Positions 8,359-16,782 of a stretch of DNA of 64,000 bases are shown in pieces; within the stretch, counting starts at the first letter, position 1, and every line of letters begins with the position of its first letter. The DNA comes from Streptomyces sp. A1277. GTDB taxonomy: Bacteria; Actinomycetota; Actinomycetes; Streptomycetales; Streptomycetaceae. The DNA lies in contig NZ_SSBI01000007.1 of the NCBI RefSeq assembly GCF_004795015.1, positions 1 to 64,000 of the forward strand, read 5' to 3'. A program made the position numbers and the translations under genes. The notes beneath the pieces are model-generated. The model was given only the letters and a program-made list of their open reading frames with translations. It was not told the DNA's origin and did no database searches.

Positions 8359-8958
8359 ATGTCACTCAAGTACGCGGTCCTGGCGGCCCTGCTCGAAGGC
8401 GAGGCGTCCGGATACGACCTGGCCAAGGTCTTCGACGTCTCCGTGGCCGACTTCTGGTCCGCCACGCCGCAGCAGCTCTACCGCGAACTGGACCGGCTGG
8501 CGGAGGGCGGCCTCATCGCGGCCCGCGTGGTGGAGCAGCAGCGCCGGCCGAACAAGCGCGTGTTCACCCTGACGCGAGCCGGCCGCGACGCGCTCGGCGC
8601 GTTCACCGCCGAAGCGCCCCGCCCCACGGCGGTCCGGGACGAACTCCTGGTGATGACCCAGGCCGTGGACATCGGAGACCGGGACGCGGTACGCGCGTCG
8701 GTCGAAGAGCGCATGGAGTGGGCGCGCGCCAAGCTCGCCCGCTACGAACGGCTGCGCCAACGCCTGCTGGCCGGCCGCGACGAGGACGCCTTCCTCGCGG
8801 AGACCGACCGCGTCGGCCCCTACCTCACCCTGATGCGCGGCCGGTCCTTCGAGGAGGAGAACCTACGGTGGGGGCGGCGGGTCCTGGAGATCCTGGACCG
8901 CCGCGCGGCGGCCGGGGAGGAGCCGGCGTCCGGCGGCGTTGTCAGGCCCGTCGTCTAG
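8359..8958 (+). CDS. PadR-family transcriptional regulator
   Basis: 199 residues. The N-terminal winged helix-turn-helix has typical PadR features: LKYAVLAALLEGEASGYDLAKVF, then FWSATPQQLYRELDRLAEGGLI, then a wing ending in RVFTLTRAGRDAL. The C-terminal domain is the helical Vir_act_alpha_C dimerisation region (VEERMEWARAKLARYERLRQRL). It is divergent from the SnoaL-like gene and followed 9 bp later by an alpha/beta hydrolase. Family members are repressors that respond to small phenolics or drugs; the ligand here is unknown. Likely leaderless. Confidence 0.93.
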   Translation: MSLKYAVLAALLEGEASGYDLAKVFDVSVADFWSATPQQLYRELDRLAEGGLIAARVVEQQRRPNKRVFTLTRAGRDALGAFTAEAPRPTAVRDELLVMTQAVDIGDRDAVRASVEERMEWARAKLARYERLRQRLLAGRDEDAFLAETDRVGPYLTLMRGRSFEEENLRWGRRVLEILDRRAAAGEEPASGGVVRPVV

Positions 8959-8967
8959 TGTCCCCGC

Positions 8968-9669
8968 ATGACTTCATTCGTACTGGTGGCGGGTGCCTGG
9001 CTGGACGCGTCAGCGTGGGACGACGTGGTGCCCGGGCTGCGTGCGGCGGGCCACGGCGCCCACCCGGTGACCCTGTCCGGGCTCGGCGACAAGAAGGGGC
9101 GGCCGGTGGGCCGGCAGACCCATGTGGCGGACGTCGTCGGTGAGGTGGAGCGCCTGGACCTGCGTGACGTCGTCCTCGTCGGGCACAGCTACTCGGGCAT
9201 CCCGGTCGGCCAGGCGGCCGAGCGCATCGGTGACCGGCTGGCCCGTGTCGTCTTCGTGGACGCCAGTGTCCCGGCCGACGGCGAGTCGTTCGTCTCCACC
9301 TGGTGGCAGGGGCCGGCCGCGCTCCAGGCCCAGCTCGACGGGAACGGCGGCCTCTGGGCCCTGCCGGCCGCCGCCGACTTCGAGGGCCAGGGGCTCGACC
9401 CCGGACAGATCGCACGGCTCCTGCACGGCGCGACGCCGCATCCGGGCGCCTCGCTCGGCGACCCCGCCGTGCTGGACCGTCCGCTGGGCGAGCTGCCCGC
9501 GACGTACGTCAAGTGCCTCCTGGACGGCCCGGAGCCGAGCGAGGACGCGGCCCGGCTGCTGGCCGGCGAGCGGTGGGAGCTGGTCACGACGGACACCGGC
9601 CACTGGCCGATGTACTCGCGGCCCGGCGAACTGACCGAGATCCTCATGGAGGCGGCCACCGCCTCCTGA
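8968..9669 (+). CDS. alpha/beta hydrolase (EstC-like esterase family)
   Basis: 233 residues. Oxyanion segment FVLVAGAWLDASAWDDV, nucleophile elbow VLVGHSYSGIP (Ser), acid in the DGPEPSED region and catalytic His in TDTGHWPMYSRP near the C terminus, so the triad looks complete. This is the compact alpha/beta fold seen in salicylate esterase-like and EstC-like proteins. A TAGTGT hexamer at 8956-8961 overlaps the PadR stop and sits 6 bp before the ATG, so the gene could have its own leaderless promoter as well as read-through from padR. Confidence 0.9.
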   Translation: MTSFVLVAGAWLDASAWDDVVPGLRAAGHGAHPVTLSGLGDKKGRPVGRQTHVADVVGEVERLDLRDVVLVGHSYSGIPVGQAAERIGDRLARVVFVDASVPADGESFVSTWWQGPAALQAQLDGNGGLWALPAAADFEGQGLDPGQIARLLHGATPHPGASLGDPAVLDRPLGELPATYVKCLLDGPEPSEDAARLLAGERWELVTTDTGHWPMYSRPGELTEILMEAATAS

Positions 9670-9673
9670 CCCG

Positions 9674-9723
9674 CCGCCCGTGCGCGCGCCCCGAACAGGC
9701 GATCAGGACGCGCGCACGGGCGG
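9674..9723. terminator. hairpin after alpha/beta hydrolase gene
   Basis: CCGCCCGTGCGCGCG (9674-9688) pairs with CGCGCGCACGGGCGG (9709-9723); 15-bp perfect stem with a 20-nt loop. It lies between the hydrolase stop and the first permease start. Confidence 0.6.
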
Positions 9724-9744
9724 TGGGCGGGCTGCAATGGACGG

Positions 9745-10422
9745 GTGACCGCGCCCCCCGACGACTGCCTCGCGCGCAACGAGTGGATCTGCGGCGCCTA
9801 CCTGAGCTCCCGTCGGCACATCCTCTGGGACGCCGTCCTGCAACACGTGCAGCTCACCGCGGTGGCCGTGCTCATCGGCCTCGTCCTGGCACTCCCGCTC
9901 GCCCTCGCCGCCCGCCGCCGGCACTGGGCGGCCGGGCCCGTGCTCGGTGTGACGACGATCCTCTACACCATTCCGTCGCTCGCCATGTTCTCCCTGCTGC
10001 TGCCGGTGTACGGGCTGTCCGCCTCGCTCGTCGTCGCCGGCCTCGTCCTCTACTCGCTGACCCTGCTCGTCCGCAACGTCCTCGCCGGACTGCGCGCCGT
10101 CCCCGAGGAGACCCGGCAGGCGGCACGCGGCATGGGGTACGGGCCCGTACGGCTGCTCCTGGCCGTGGAACTCCCGCTCGCCCTGCCCGCCGCCATGGCC
10201 GGCCTGCGCATCGCCACCGTCTCCGCGGTGTCCCTGGTCACCATCGGCGCGATCGTCGGCTACGGGGGGCTCGGCAACCTCATCTACTCCGGCATGAACA
10301 CCTACTTCAAGGCCCAGGTGCTCACCGCCTCCGTCCTGTGCGTCGTCATCGCCGTCGCCGCCGACCTGCTCCTCCTGCTGCTGCAACGCCTGCTGACCCC
10401 GTGGACCAGGAGGCGGTCGTGA
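9745..10422 (+). CDS. ABC transporter permease, glycine betaine/choline (OpuC/ProW) type
   Basis: 225 residues with about five membrane spans. The permease EAA loop reads VPEETRQAARGMGYGPVRLLLAVELPLALP, and VSAVSLVTIGAIVGYGGLGNLI is typical of the BPD_transp_1 domain of quaternary-amine importers. The GTG start is shared by no better candidate. The stop overlaps the next GTG (GTGA), showing an operon of two permeases and a binding protein. It would form the membrane channel for an osmoprotectant; the substrate is inferred from family only. Confidence 0.92.
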   Translation: MTAPPDDCLARNEWICGAYLSSRRHILWDAVLQHVQLTAVAVLIGLVLALPLALAARRRHWAAGPVLGVTTILYTIPSLAMFSLLLPVYGLSASLVVAGLVLYSLTLLVRNVLAGLRAVPEETRQAARGMGYGPVRLLLAVELPLALPAAMAGLRIATVSAVSLVTIGAIVGYGGLGNLIYSGMNTYFKAQVLTASVLCVVIAVAADLLLLLLQRLLTPWTRRRS

Positions 10423-11102
10423 ACACCCTCCTGGACGCCTGGTCCTGGCTGACGACCTCCGCGCACTGGCACGGCCAGGACGGCATCGGGGCCCGGCTCG
10501 GCCAGCACCTCTACCTCACCGCCGTCTGCCTGCTGGTCAGTTGCCTCATCGCGCTGCCCGTCGCGCTGGTCCTCGGCCACCTCGGCAAGGGCGGCGCGCT
10601 CGCCGTCAACCTCTCCAACATCGGACGGGCCGTCCCCACCTTCGCCGTCCTGGTGCTGCTCCTGCTCACCCCGGTCGGCCGCTGGGGCGAGGGCCCGACC
10701 ATCGTGGCGCTCGTCCTGTTCGCCGTACCCCCGCTCCTCACCAACGCCTACGTCGGCATGCGCGAGGTCGACCAGGACGTCGTCCGCGCCGCCCGGGGCA
10801 TGGGCATGACGGGCCGCCAACTGCTCCTCCAGGTCGAAATGCCGCTCGCCCTGCCGCTCATCCTCACCGGTGTGCGCATCGCGGCCGTCCAGCTCGTCGC
10901 CACGGCCACCATCGCGGCCCTGGCGGGCGGTGGGGGGCTGGGCCGCATCATCACCGCGGGCTTCAACCTCGCCTCCACCGCCCAGGTGGTCGCCGGAGCC
11001 GTCCTGGTCGCCGTGTTCGCGCTGCTCGTCGAGGGGCTCTTCGAGGCGGCGCAGCGGCTCGCGCCGCGCCGGCTCGGGCTGCGCGCGGGGGACACCGCGT
11101 GA
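10419..11102 (+). CDS. ABC transporter permease, second OpuC-type subunit
   Basis: 227 residues, paralogous to the preceding permease. Five hydrophobic spans, EAA loop MREVDQDVVRAARGMGMTGRQLLLQVEMPLALP and VQLVATATIAALAGGGGLGRII. Start GTG at 10419 overlaps the upstream TGA; its own stop overlaps the GTG of the binding-protein gene in the same way. Two different permeases plus one lipoprotein receptor is the OpuB/OpuC arrangement of Gram-positive betaine or carnitine importers. Confidence 0.92.
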   Translation: MNTLLDAWSWLTTSAHWHGQDGIGARLGQHLYLTAVCLLVSCLIALPVALVLGHLGKGGALAVNLSNIGRAVPTFAVLVLLLLTPVGRWGEGPTIVALVLFAVPPLLTNAYVGMREVDQDVVRAARGMGMTGRQLLLQVEMPLALPLILTGVRIAAVQLVATATIAALAGGGGLGRIITAGFNLASTAQVVAGAVLVAVFALLVEGLFEAAQRLAPRRLGLRAGDTA

Positions 11103-12052
11103 GGGCCGGACGCACGCTGGCCGCCCTCGTGGTGCTGGCGGCCACCGCCTGCACCACCGGCCCCACCCTGGAGAACCAAGGCGAGGTCACCGCCCCGCCC
11201 GGTGACAGCAAGCACCTGACCATCGGCTCCGCGGGCTTCACCGAGAGCGACCTCCTGGCCCAGATGTACGCCCTGCTGCTCGGCCGCGCCGGATACTCCA
11301 CGAAGATCATCTCCGTCACCAACCGGGAGATCTACGAACCCGCCCTGGAGAACGGCCAGATCGACATCGTCCCCGAGTACGCGGCCACCTTCGCCGACTG
11401 GCTGAACGCCAAGAAGAACGGGGCCGACGCCGCCCCCGTCGGCTCGCCGGACCTGGCCGCGACCATGAAGGCCCTGCGCGCCCTCGCCGCGCCCCGCGGC
11501 CTCACCGTCCTGGACCCCGGCAAGGCCGTCGACCAGAACGCCTTCGCCGTCACCGCCGCCTACGCCGAGAAGCACCACCTGAAGACGCTCAGCGACCTGG
11601 GCCGCTCGGGCCTGCCCGTACGGCTCGCGGCCGGTGACGAGTGCGTCCAGCGCCCCTACTGCGCGCCGGGTCTGAAGAAGACGTACGGGATCGACATCAC
11701 CGCGGTCGACCCCAAGGGCGTCGGCACCACCCAGGCCAAGCAGGCCGTGCAGAGCGGTCGGGACCAGATGGTCCTGACCACCACCACCGATGCCACCCTG
11801 GACGACTTCGGGCTCGTCCTGCTCGCCGACGACAAGCACCTCCAGAACGCCGACTACCTCGTCCCCGTCGTCAACCGGGCCCGCGCCGGCGGCGAAGGGG
11901 TGCGCAAGGCGCTCGGCAAGCTCAACACCGTACTGACCACCGCGGACCTGGCCCGGCTGGACGAACAGGTGGACAGCTGGCGGCGGCTCCCCGAGGACGT
12001 GGCCCGCACGTACCTGAGATCCGAGCACCTCATCCCCGGCACGGACGGGTGA
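11099..12052 (+). CDS. glycine betaine-type substrate-binding lipoprotein
   Basis: 317 residues. A short basic N terminus (VRAGRT), hydrophobic core and lipobox LAATAC predict lipid anchoring at Cys. The body matches the OpuAC family: LTIGSAGFTESDLLAQMYALLL, NREIYEPALENGQIDIVPEYAATFADWL and DYLVPVVNRARAG. It captures a quaternary amine outside the membrane for the two permeases. Its GTG overlaps the upstream TGA. The cognate ATPase is not downstream; the best candidate is on the other strand at 12692-13855. Confidence 0.9.
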   Translation: MRAGRTLAALVVLAATACTTGPTLENQGEVTAPPGDSKHLTIGSAGFTESDLLAQMYALLLGRAGYSTKIISVTNREIYEPALENGQIDIVPEYAATFADWLNAKKNGADAAPVGSPDLAATMKALRALAAPRGLTVLDPGKAVDQNAFAVTAAYAEKHHLKTLSDLGRSGLPVRLAAGDECVQRPYCAPGLKKTYGIDITAVDPKGVGTTQAKQAVQSGRDQMVLTTTTDATLDDFGLVLLADDKHLQNADYLVPVVNRARAGGEGVRKALGKLNTVLTTADLARLDEQVDSWRRLPEDVARTYLRSEHLIPGTDG

Positions 12053-12137
12053 GACCGCGAGACCGCCCGGCGCCCACCGATGAGTTCGCACCGCCGCACG
12101 GGTCATCGAGCCGACACCCACCGCAGAAGGCGGAGCG

Positions 12138-12665
12138 ATGAGCAGCCTGCGTGCAGTTCTGGAAGAGCATGTCCGCGACGGGTCGGTGCCGGGCATCGTG
12201 GGCCTGGTTGCGCACGGTCAGCGCGTGGACGCCTCATCCCGCTGCTGCACCAGCCGGGCCGGCAACGGCTGTACAACACCTGCTCCGACGTCCACCGTCG
12301 ACGACCTGCACGCCTTCGCCCGCCTGCTCCTCGGCGAGGGCGCGGCCGGCAGCCGCCGCCTCCTGACACCCGCGGCGGTCCGGCAGATGACGACCGACCA
12401 CCTGACGCCCGCACAGCGCGAGGCCGGCGGGCTGTTCACCGGGGGGCAGGGCTGGGGCTTCGGCGGTTCGGTGGACGTCGAGAGGACCGCCCCGTCGAAC
12501 GTGCCCGCTACGGCTGGACCGGCGGCGCCGGCAAGACGGCGCACATCGTCCCGGCCACCGGCGCAGCCGCGAACATGCTCAGCCAGATGGCGATGACCGG
12601 CCCCACCCCACCCCACCCCGCCGCAGCCGATGCGCGACTTCTGGCGCTACGCCGCGAGCGCATGA
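12138..12665 (+). pseudogene. decayed serine hydrolase (beta-lactamase/class C family)
   Basis: The 5' end reads as an intact N terminus (MSSLRAVLEEHVRDGSVPGIVGLVAHGQRV). It then jumps: IPLLHQPGRQRLYNTCSDV is in another frame, STVDDLHAFARLLLGEG and LLTPAAVRQMTTDHLTP return to the first, RYGWTGGAGKTAHIVPATGA shifts again, and the final MRDFWRYAASA ends at TGA 12663-12665 in a third frame. The SxxK catalytic segment and much of the middle are missing. At least one large deletion plus frameshifts make this non-functional. It lies between the betaine importer and its likely ATPase. Confidence 0.85.
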
Positions 12666-12691
12666 GCCCCCGCCGGTGCCCGGGACGCCGG

Positions 12692-13855
12692 TCAGGCGTC
12701 CGCAACCGAATCGAACGGCACCTCGTCGCGCCCCACGCCCTGCGCGTCCGCGTCCACCGAGCGCCGCAGGGCCTCGTGGAGCTTCGCCGGAGTCAGCACC
12801 CCGAGGAACCGCGCCCCGTCCAGCACCGCGATCCACCCGGCGTCGTGCTGGAGCATCTCGCTGAACGCCTGCTTCAGCGGGGCGCCGACCGGCACCCACG
12901 CGTCCATCCGGCGCGCCAGCTCACCCACCGTGCCCTGGTCCCCGGCAATCCGCAGCGCGTCCGCCGACACCCAGCCGTGCAGCTCGCCCTCGGCGTTCAG
13001 CACGACCGCCCACCGCGAGCCCGCCGCACCCAGCCGGGCCGCCGCAGCCCCGGCCGGCTCGTCCAGCCGGGCCACCGGCGGCTCCTCCAGATCGTCCGGC
13101 TCGATCGCGGTGACCGACAGCCGCTTCAGCCCCCGGTCCGCGCCGACGAACCCGGCCACATACGGCGTCGCCGGGGCCCCGAGCACCGCGCCCGGGGTGT
13201 CGAACTGCTCGATGCGCCCCTGGCCGAACACCGCGATCCGGTCGCCCATCCGCACCGCCTCCTCGATGTCGTGGGTGACCATCAGGACCGTCTTCCTGAC
13301 CCTCGACTGGAGGTTGAGGAATTCGTTCTGCAGCCGCTCGCGCACCACCGGGTCCACCGCCCCGAACGGTTCGTCCATCAGCAGCACCGGCGGGTCCGCC
13401 GCCAGCGCCCGCGCCACCCCGACCCGCTGACGCTGGCCGCCGGAGAGCTGGGCGGGGTAGCGCGAACCGTACGTCGACGGATCCAGGCCCACCAGGTCGA
13501 GCAGCTCGGCCGCGCGCTCCCGCGCCCTGGACCGCTTCCAGCCCACCAGCGCCGGCACCGTCGCCGTGTTGTCGAGCACCGTGCGGTGCGGGAAGAGCCC
13601 CACCTGCTGGATGACGTAGCCGATGCGGCGGCGCAGCTTCACCGGGTCGACCCGCGCGATGTCCTCGCCGTCCACGAAGATGCGGCCCGAAGTCGGTTCG
13701 GTCAGCCGGTTCACCATCATCATCGTGGTGGTCTTGCCGCAGCCCGAGGGTCCGACCAGGGTGACCAGTTCTCCCTCGGCGACCTCGAAGGACAGGCCGT
13801 CGACCGCGGCCGTACCGTCCGGATAGACCTTGCCGACCTGCTCGAACCGGATCAT
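12692..13855 (-). CDS. betaine/carnitine/choline ABC transporter ATPase with CBS domains
   Basis: 387 residues. Walker A GPSGCGKTTTM, Q-loop VIQQVGLFPHRTV, signature LSGGQRQRVGVARAL, Walker B VLLMDEPFGAVD and the switch VTHDIEEA. The C-terminal third (about 260-380) carries two CBS-like units (WAVVLNAEGELHGWV and GWIAVLDGARFLGVLTP), as in OpuA/OpuC/ProV ATPases, where they sense ionic strength. The ATG at 13855 is the first Met of the conserved fold. It is convergent with the two-permease operon rather than in it, but is the only matching ATPase in view. Confidence 0.9.
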   Translation of the reverse strand: MIRFEQVGKVYPDGTAAVDGLSFEVAEGELVTLVGPSGCGKTTTMMMVNRLTEPTSGRIFVDGEDIARVDPVKLRRRIGYVIQQVGLFPHRTVLDNTATVPALVGWKRSRARERAAELLDLVGLDPSTYGSRYPAQLSGGQRQRVGVARALAADPPVLLMDEPFGAVDPVVRERLQNEFLNLQSRVRKTVLMVTHDIEEAVRMGDRIAVFGQGRIEQFDTPGAVLGAPATPYVAGFVGADRGLKRLSVTAIEPDDLEEPPVARLDEPAGAAAARLGAAGSRWAVVLNAEGELHGWVSADALRIAGDQGTVGELARRMDAWVPVGAPLKQAFSEMLQHDAGWIAVLDGARFLGVLTPAKLHEALRRSVDADAQGVGRDEVPFDSVADA

Positions 13856-13960
13856 GACTGCACGGTAGGAGCCGGACGCCCCCGCCGCACACGGGCCGCG
13901 ACCGTCCGGGGCACACCGGTGTGCTGAACTGTCCGGGAACCGTCCGATCCAGGAGCACCC

Positions 13961-15256
13961 TTGAACAGCTACCGGCAGCCCGGCCTCGTCCTCACCGACC
14001 GTCACTTCACCGTCCCGCTCGACCACGCCGACCCCGGCGGTGAGCAGATCGAGATCTTCGGCCGGGAGGTCGTGGCCGCTTCCAAGGCCGGCCAGGAGCT
14101 GCCCTGGCTGCTCTACCTGGAGGGCGGCCCCGGTTTCGGCGCCCGGCGCTTCACCGGTGCGGAGGCATGGCTCGGCCGGGCGGTCCGGGAATTCCGGGTG
14201 CTCCTCCTCGACCAGCGCGGTACCGGCCTGTCCACCCCGGCCAACCGGCAGACGCTCCCGCTGCGCGGCGGGCCGCGCGAGCAGGCCGACTACCTGGCGC
14301 ACTTCCGCGCGGACAGCATCGTGCGGGACTGCGAGCTCATCCGCCCGCAGCTGACCGGCGGGGCCCCCTGGACGGTCCTCGGCCAGTCCTTCGGCGGTTT
14401 CTGCGCCGTCCGCTACCTCTCGTCCGCTCCCAACGGCCTCAGCACCGTCCTGATCACCGGCGGGCTGCCCTCCCTGGACGCCCACGCGGACGACGTCTAC
14501 CGGGCCGCGTACCCGCGTGTCGAACGCAAGGTCGCCGCGCACTACGCCCGCTACCCGCAGGACGTCGAACGCGCCCGGGAGATCACCGCTCACCTCGCGG
14601 AGCACCGCCCCGAGTGCGCCGGGCACCGGCTGACGGCCGAGGGCTTCCAGTCGCTCGGCATCCTGCTCGGCGGCGGCAGCGGCAGCCACCAGCTGCACTA
14701 CCTGCTGGAGAACGCCTTCGTCCGCACCCCCCACGGCAAGGAGCTCTCCGACACCTTCCAGGAGGCCATGCGCACCGCGACCTCGTTCGCCGGGCACCCT
14801 CTGTACGCCCTCATGCACGAGGCCATCTACGGCCAGGACGGCCGCCCCACCGCCTGGTCGGCGGAGCGGGTCCGCGAGGAGTTCCCGCAGTTCGACGCCG
14901 CCACGGCGCTGGGGGGCGACGGGCCCGTCCTGTTCACGGGCGAATCCATCCACCCCTGGCACTTCGAGGTCGACCCGGCACTGCGCCCGCTGCGCGAGAC
15001 GGCCGAACTGCTCGCCGCCCGCACCGACTGGGAGCCGCTGTACGACCCCGAGCGCCTTGCCGCCAACGAGGTCCCGGTGGCCGCCGCCGTCTACCACGAC
15101 GACATGTACGTGGACACCGCCCACGCACTGCGCACCGCCGCCGCGATCCGCGGGCTGCGCACCTGGGTGACCGACGAGTTCGAGCACGACGGGCTGCGCG
15201 CGGGCGGACCGCGTGTGCTGGACCGGCTGCTCGCGGTGGTCCGCGACGAGGTGTGA
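13961..15256 (+). CDS. proline iminopeptidase-like alpha/beta hydrolase (S33 family)
   Basis: 431 residues, the usual size of the actinobacterial S33 group. LLYLEGGPGFGARR forms the oxyanion region, LLLDQRGTGLSTP is the typical S33 signature, and WTVLGQSFGGFCAVRYL holds the nucleophile Ser. A C-terminal acid lies near VYHDDMYVD and a His in DEFEHDGLR. It would release N-terminal proline or hydrolyse related amides in the cytosol (no signal peptide). The TTG start is supported by AGGAG 5 bp upstream. Divergent from the ABC ATPase gene. Confidence 0.9.
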   Translation: MNSYRQPGLVLTDRHFTVPLDHADPGGEQIEIFGREVVAASKAGQELPWLLYLEGGPGFGARRFTGAEAWLGRAVREFRVLLLDQRGTGLSTPANRQTLPLRGGPREQADYLAHFRADSIVRDCELIRPQLTGGAPWTVLGQSFGGFCAVRYLSSAPNGLSTVLITGGLPSLDAHADDVYRAAYPRVERKVAAHYARYPQDVERAREITAHLAEHRPECAGHRLTAEGFQSLGILLGGGSGSHQLHYLLENAFVRTPHGKELSDTFQEAMRTATSFAGHPLYALMHEAIYGQDGRPTAWSAERVREEFPQFDAATALGGDGPVLFTGESIHPWHFEVDPALRPLRETAELLAARTDWEPLYDPERLAANEVPVAAAVYHDDMYVDTAHALRTAAAIRGLRTWVTDEFEHDGLRAGGPRVLDRLLAVVRDEV

Positions 15257-15269
15257 GACCTCGCGGTAC

Positions 15270-15310
15270 GCACGGGGGCCGGCCGCACCATGTGCGGCCG
15301 GCCCCCGTGC
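15270..15310. terminator. 19-bp hairpin between convergent genes
   Basis: Perfect stem formed by 15270-15288 and 15292-15310 with a 3-nt loop. It lies between the stops of the S33 hydrolase and rhodanese genes and can serve both. Confidence 0.8.
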
Positions 15311-15319
15311 GGTGCTTCG

Positions 15320-15892
15320 TCATGCCTGGAGCGCGTCCAGCGTCGCGTCCAGGTCCGCCGCCGAGCGCGGGGCGCGGTTGTGCGGGAGCTTCGACAGGGC
15401 CGCCGCCATGCCGCAGGTGTCGGTGACCGCGGAGAGGACGAGACCGGCGCCGATGCCCGCGGACAGCCAGCGCGCGGCGGGGTACTTGGTCCCGGCCAGC
15501 AGCCCGGCCACCACGAGCGAGCCGGCGGCCAGCCGTACCTGCCGTTCCATCGGCCAGGTCGCCCGTCCGCCCTCGGGGCGCTCCAGGCCGTGGCCCTCGT
15601 TCTCCCAGGCGGAGGTGCCGCCGGTGAGCGTCGCCGCGTCGATGTCAGCAGCCGAGAGGATGTCGCAGGCCCGCGTCGAGCGGACGCCCGAGGCGCACAC
15701 CATGAGCAGCGTGCCCCGGGCCGATGCGGACTTGAGGGCCGGCACCGCGTCGGAGAGGCGGTCCAGCGGTATGTTCAGCGCTCCCGGCACATGCCCAGCG
15801 GCGTACTCACCGGGGGCCCGGACATCGATCACGGTGAACTCCGCGAGCCGGGCGGCCGCCTGGGTGGGGGAGAGGGATACGGGGCTGGTCAC
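15320..15892 (-). CDS. rhodanese-domain protein with C-terminal DUF2892 membrane region
   Basis: 190 residues. Rhodanese fold at 5-110 with TVIDVRAPGEYAAGHVPGALNIPLDRL and active-site loop VCASGVRS (persulfide-forming Cys). The remainder has two hydrophobic hairpin segments (RLAAGSLVVAGLLAG, WLSAGIGAGLVLSAV) and CGMAAAL, as in YgaP-like proteins. Known: these transfer sulfane sulfur and are controlled by CstR/CsoR repressors in several bacteria. A CsoR/CstR-like palindrome lies 71 bp upstream of the ATG. Confidence 0.9.
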   Translation of the reverse strand: MTSPVSLSPTQAAARLAEFTVIDVRAPGEYAAGHVPGALNIPLDRLSDAVPALKSASARGTLLMVCASGVRSTRACDILSAADIDAATLTGGTSAWENEGHGLERPEGGRATWPMERQVRLAAGSLVVAGLLAGTKYPAARWLSAGIGAGLVLSAVTDTCGMAAALSKLPHNRAPRSAADLDATLDALQA

Positions 15893-15962
15893 GAGCTGTG
15901 TTTCCTTTCGTTCACCGGGTGTGAGGCAGGGTCTGGCTCTCTCCTGCCCCGGACCGCCAAGA

Positions 15963-15978
15963 ATACCCCCCGGGGTAC
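15963..15978. promoter_or_regulatory. CsoR/CstR-like operator
   Basis: ATACCCCCCGGGGTAC: arms TACCCC and GGGGTA separated by CC (15964-15977). Known CsoR/CstR-family operators have this TACCCC-NN-GGGGTA form. It lies upstream of the rhodanese gene and about 50 bp before the divergent LmbE gene. No CsoR-family gene is present in the window. Confidence 0.65.
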
Positions 15979-16018
15979 TGAAGCGGTCGCGTCACGGCCT
16001 TCGTGCCTCCTTGCCGGT

Positions 16019-16024
16019 TAGCCT
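16019..16024 (+). promoter_or_regulatory. -10 hexamer of probable leaderless promoter (LmbE gene)
   Basis: TAGCCT ends 6 bp before the ATG at 16031, the same spacing as at the PadR and hydrolase genes. No Shine-Dalgarno is visible. Confidence 0.4.
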
Positions 16025-16030
16025 GCGGAC

Positions 16031-16762
16031 ATGACCGAGCAGCTGAAGCCCATGCCCGAGGACTGGCGGCGCGCGCTCGCCGTGGTCGCCCACCCCGACG
16101 ACCTGGAGTACGGTTGCGCGGCGGCCGTGGCGGCATGGACCGACGGCGGGCGCGATGTCACCTATCTGCTGGCCACCCGGGGCGAGGCCGGCATCGATAC
16201 GCTCGAACCGGAGCGGTGCGGGCCGCTGCGCGAACAGGAGCAGCGCGCGAGCGCCGCCGCCGTGGGCGTCTGCCGCGTCGAGTTCCTGGACCACCGCGAC
16301 GGGGTCGTCGAGTACGGCGTCCCGCTGCGCCGCGACATCGCCGCGGCCATCCGCCGGCACCGCCCCGAGCTGGTGATCACGCTCAACCACCGGGACACCT
16401 GGGGCGGGGTCGCCTGGAACACCCCCGACCACCGCGCGGTCGGGCGCGCGACGCTGGACGCGGCCGCGGACGCGGGCAACCGCTGGATCTTTCCGGAGCT
16501 CACCGAGCAGGGCCTCGAACCGTGGGACGGGGTGCGCTGGGTGGCCGTGGCCGGATCGTCCACGCCGACCCACGCGGTGGACGCGGCCGCCGCTCTCGAA
16601 CGGTCCGTCCAGTCCCTCCTGGCCCACCGCACCTACATCGAAGCGCTCACGGACGAGGACCCCGAGACGTACTGCCGCACCTTCCTCACCGGCAACGCGC
16701 AGGCGGCGGCCGAACGCTTCCGCGGGCGCCCGGCCGTCACCTTCGAACTCTTCCCCCGCTGA
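16031..16762 (+). CDS. LmbE/PIG-L family N-acetylglucosaminyl deacetylase-like protein
   Basis: 243 residues. Zinc motif AVVAHPDDLEYG at the N terminus, TRGEAG following, and the downstream histidine in NTPDHRAVG, as in MshB/PIG-L deacetylases. Known members remove acetyl groups from GlcNAc conjugates such as the mycothiol precursor, its bacillithiol equivalent, or antibiotic pseudo-disaccharides. The lack of mycothiol genes nearby leaves the substrate open. A strong intrinsic terminator follows. Confidence 0.9.
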   Translation: MTEQLKPMPEDWRRALAVVAHPDDLEYGCAAAVAAWTDGGRDVTYLLATRGEAGIDTLEPERCGPLREQEQRASAAAVGVCRVEFLDHRDGVVEYGVPLRRDIAAAIRRHRPELVITLNHRDTWGGVAWNTPDHRAVGRATLDAAADAGNRWIFPELTEQGLEPWDGVRWVAVAGSSTPTHAVDAAAALERSVQSLLAHRTYIEALTDEDPETYCRTFLTGNAQAAAERFRGRPAVTFELFPR

Positions 16763-16782
16763 CGCCGGGCGGGTGCGCTGCC

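Noticed and set aside
12138..13855. Insertion sequence as cause of the split betaine importer
   Set aside because: No transposase remnant or terminal inverted repeats are visible near the pseudogene.
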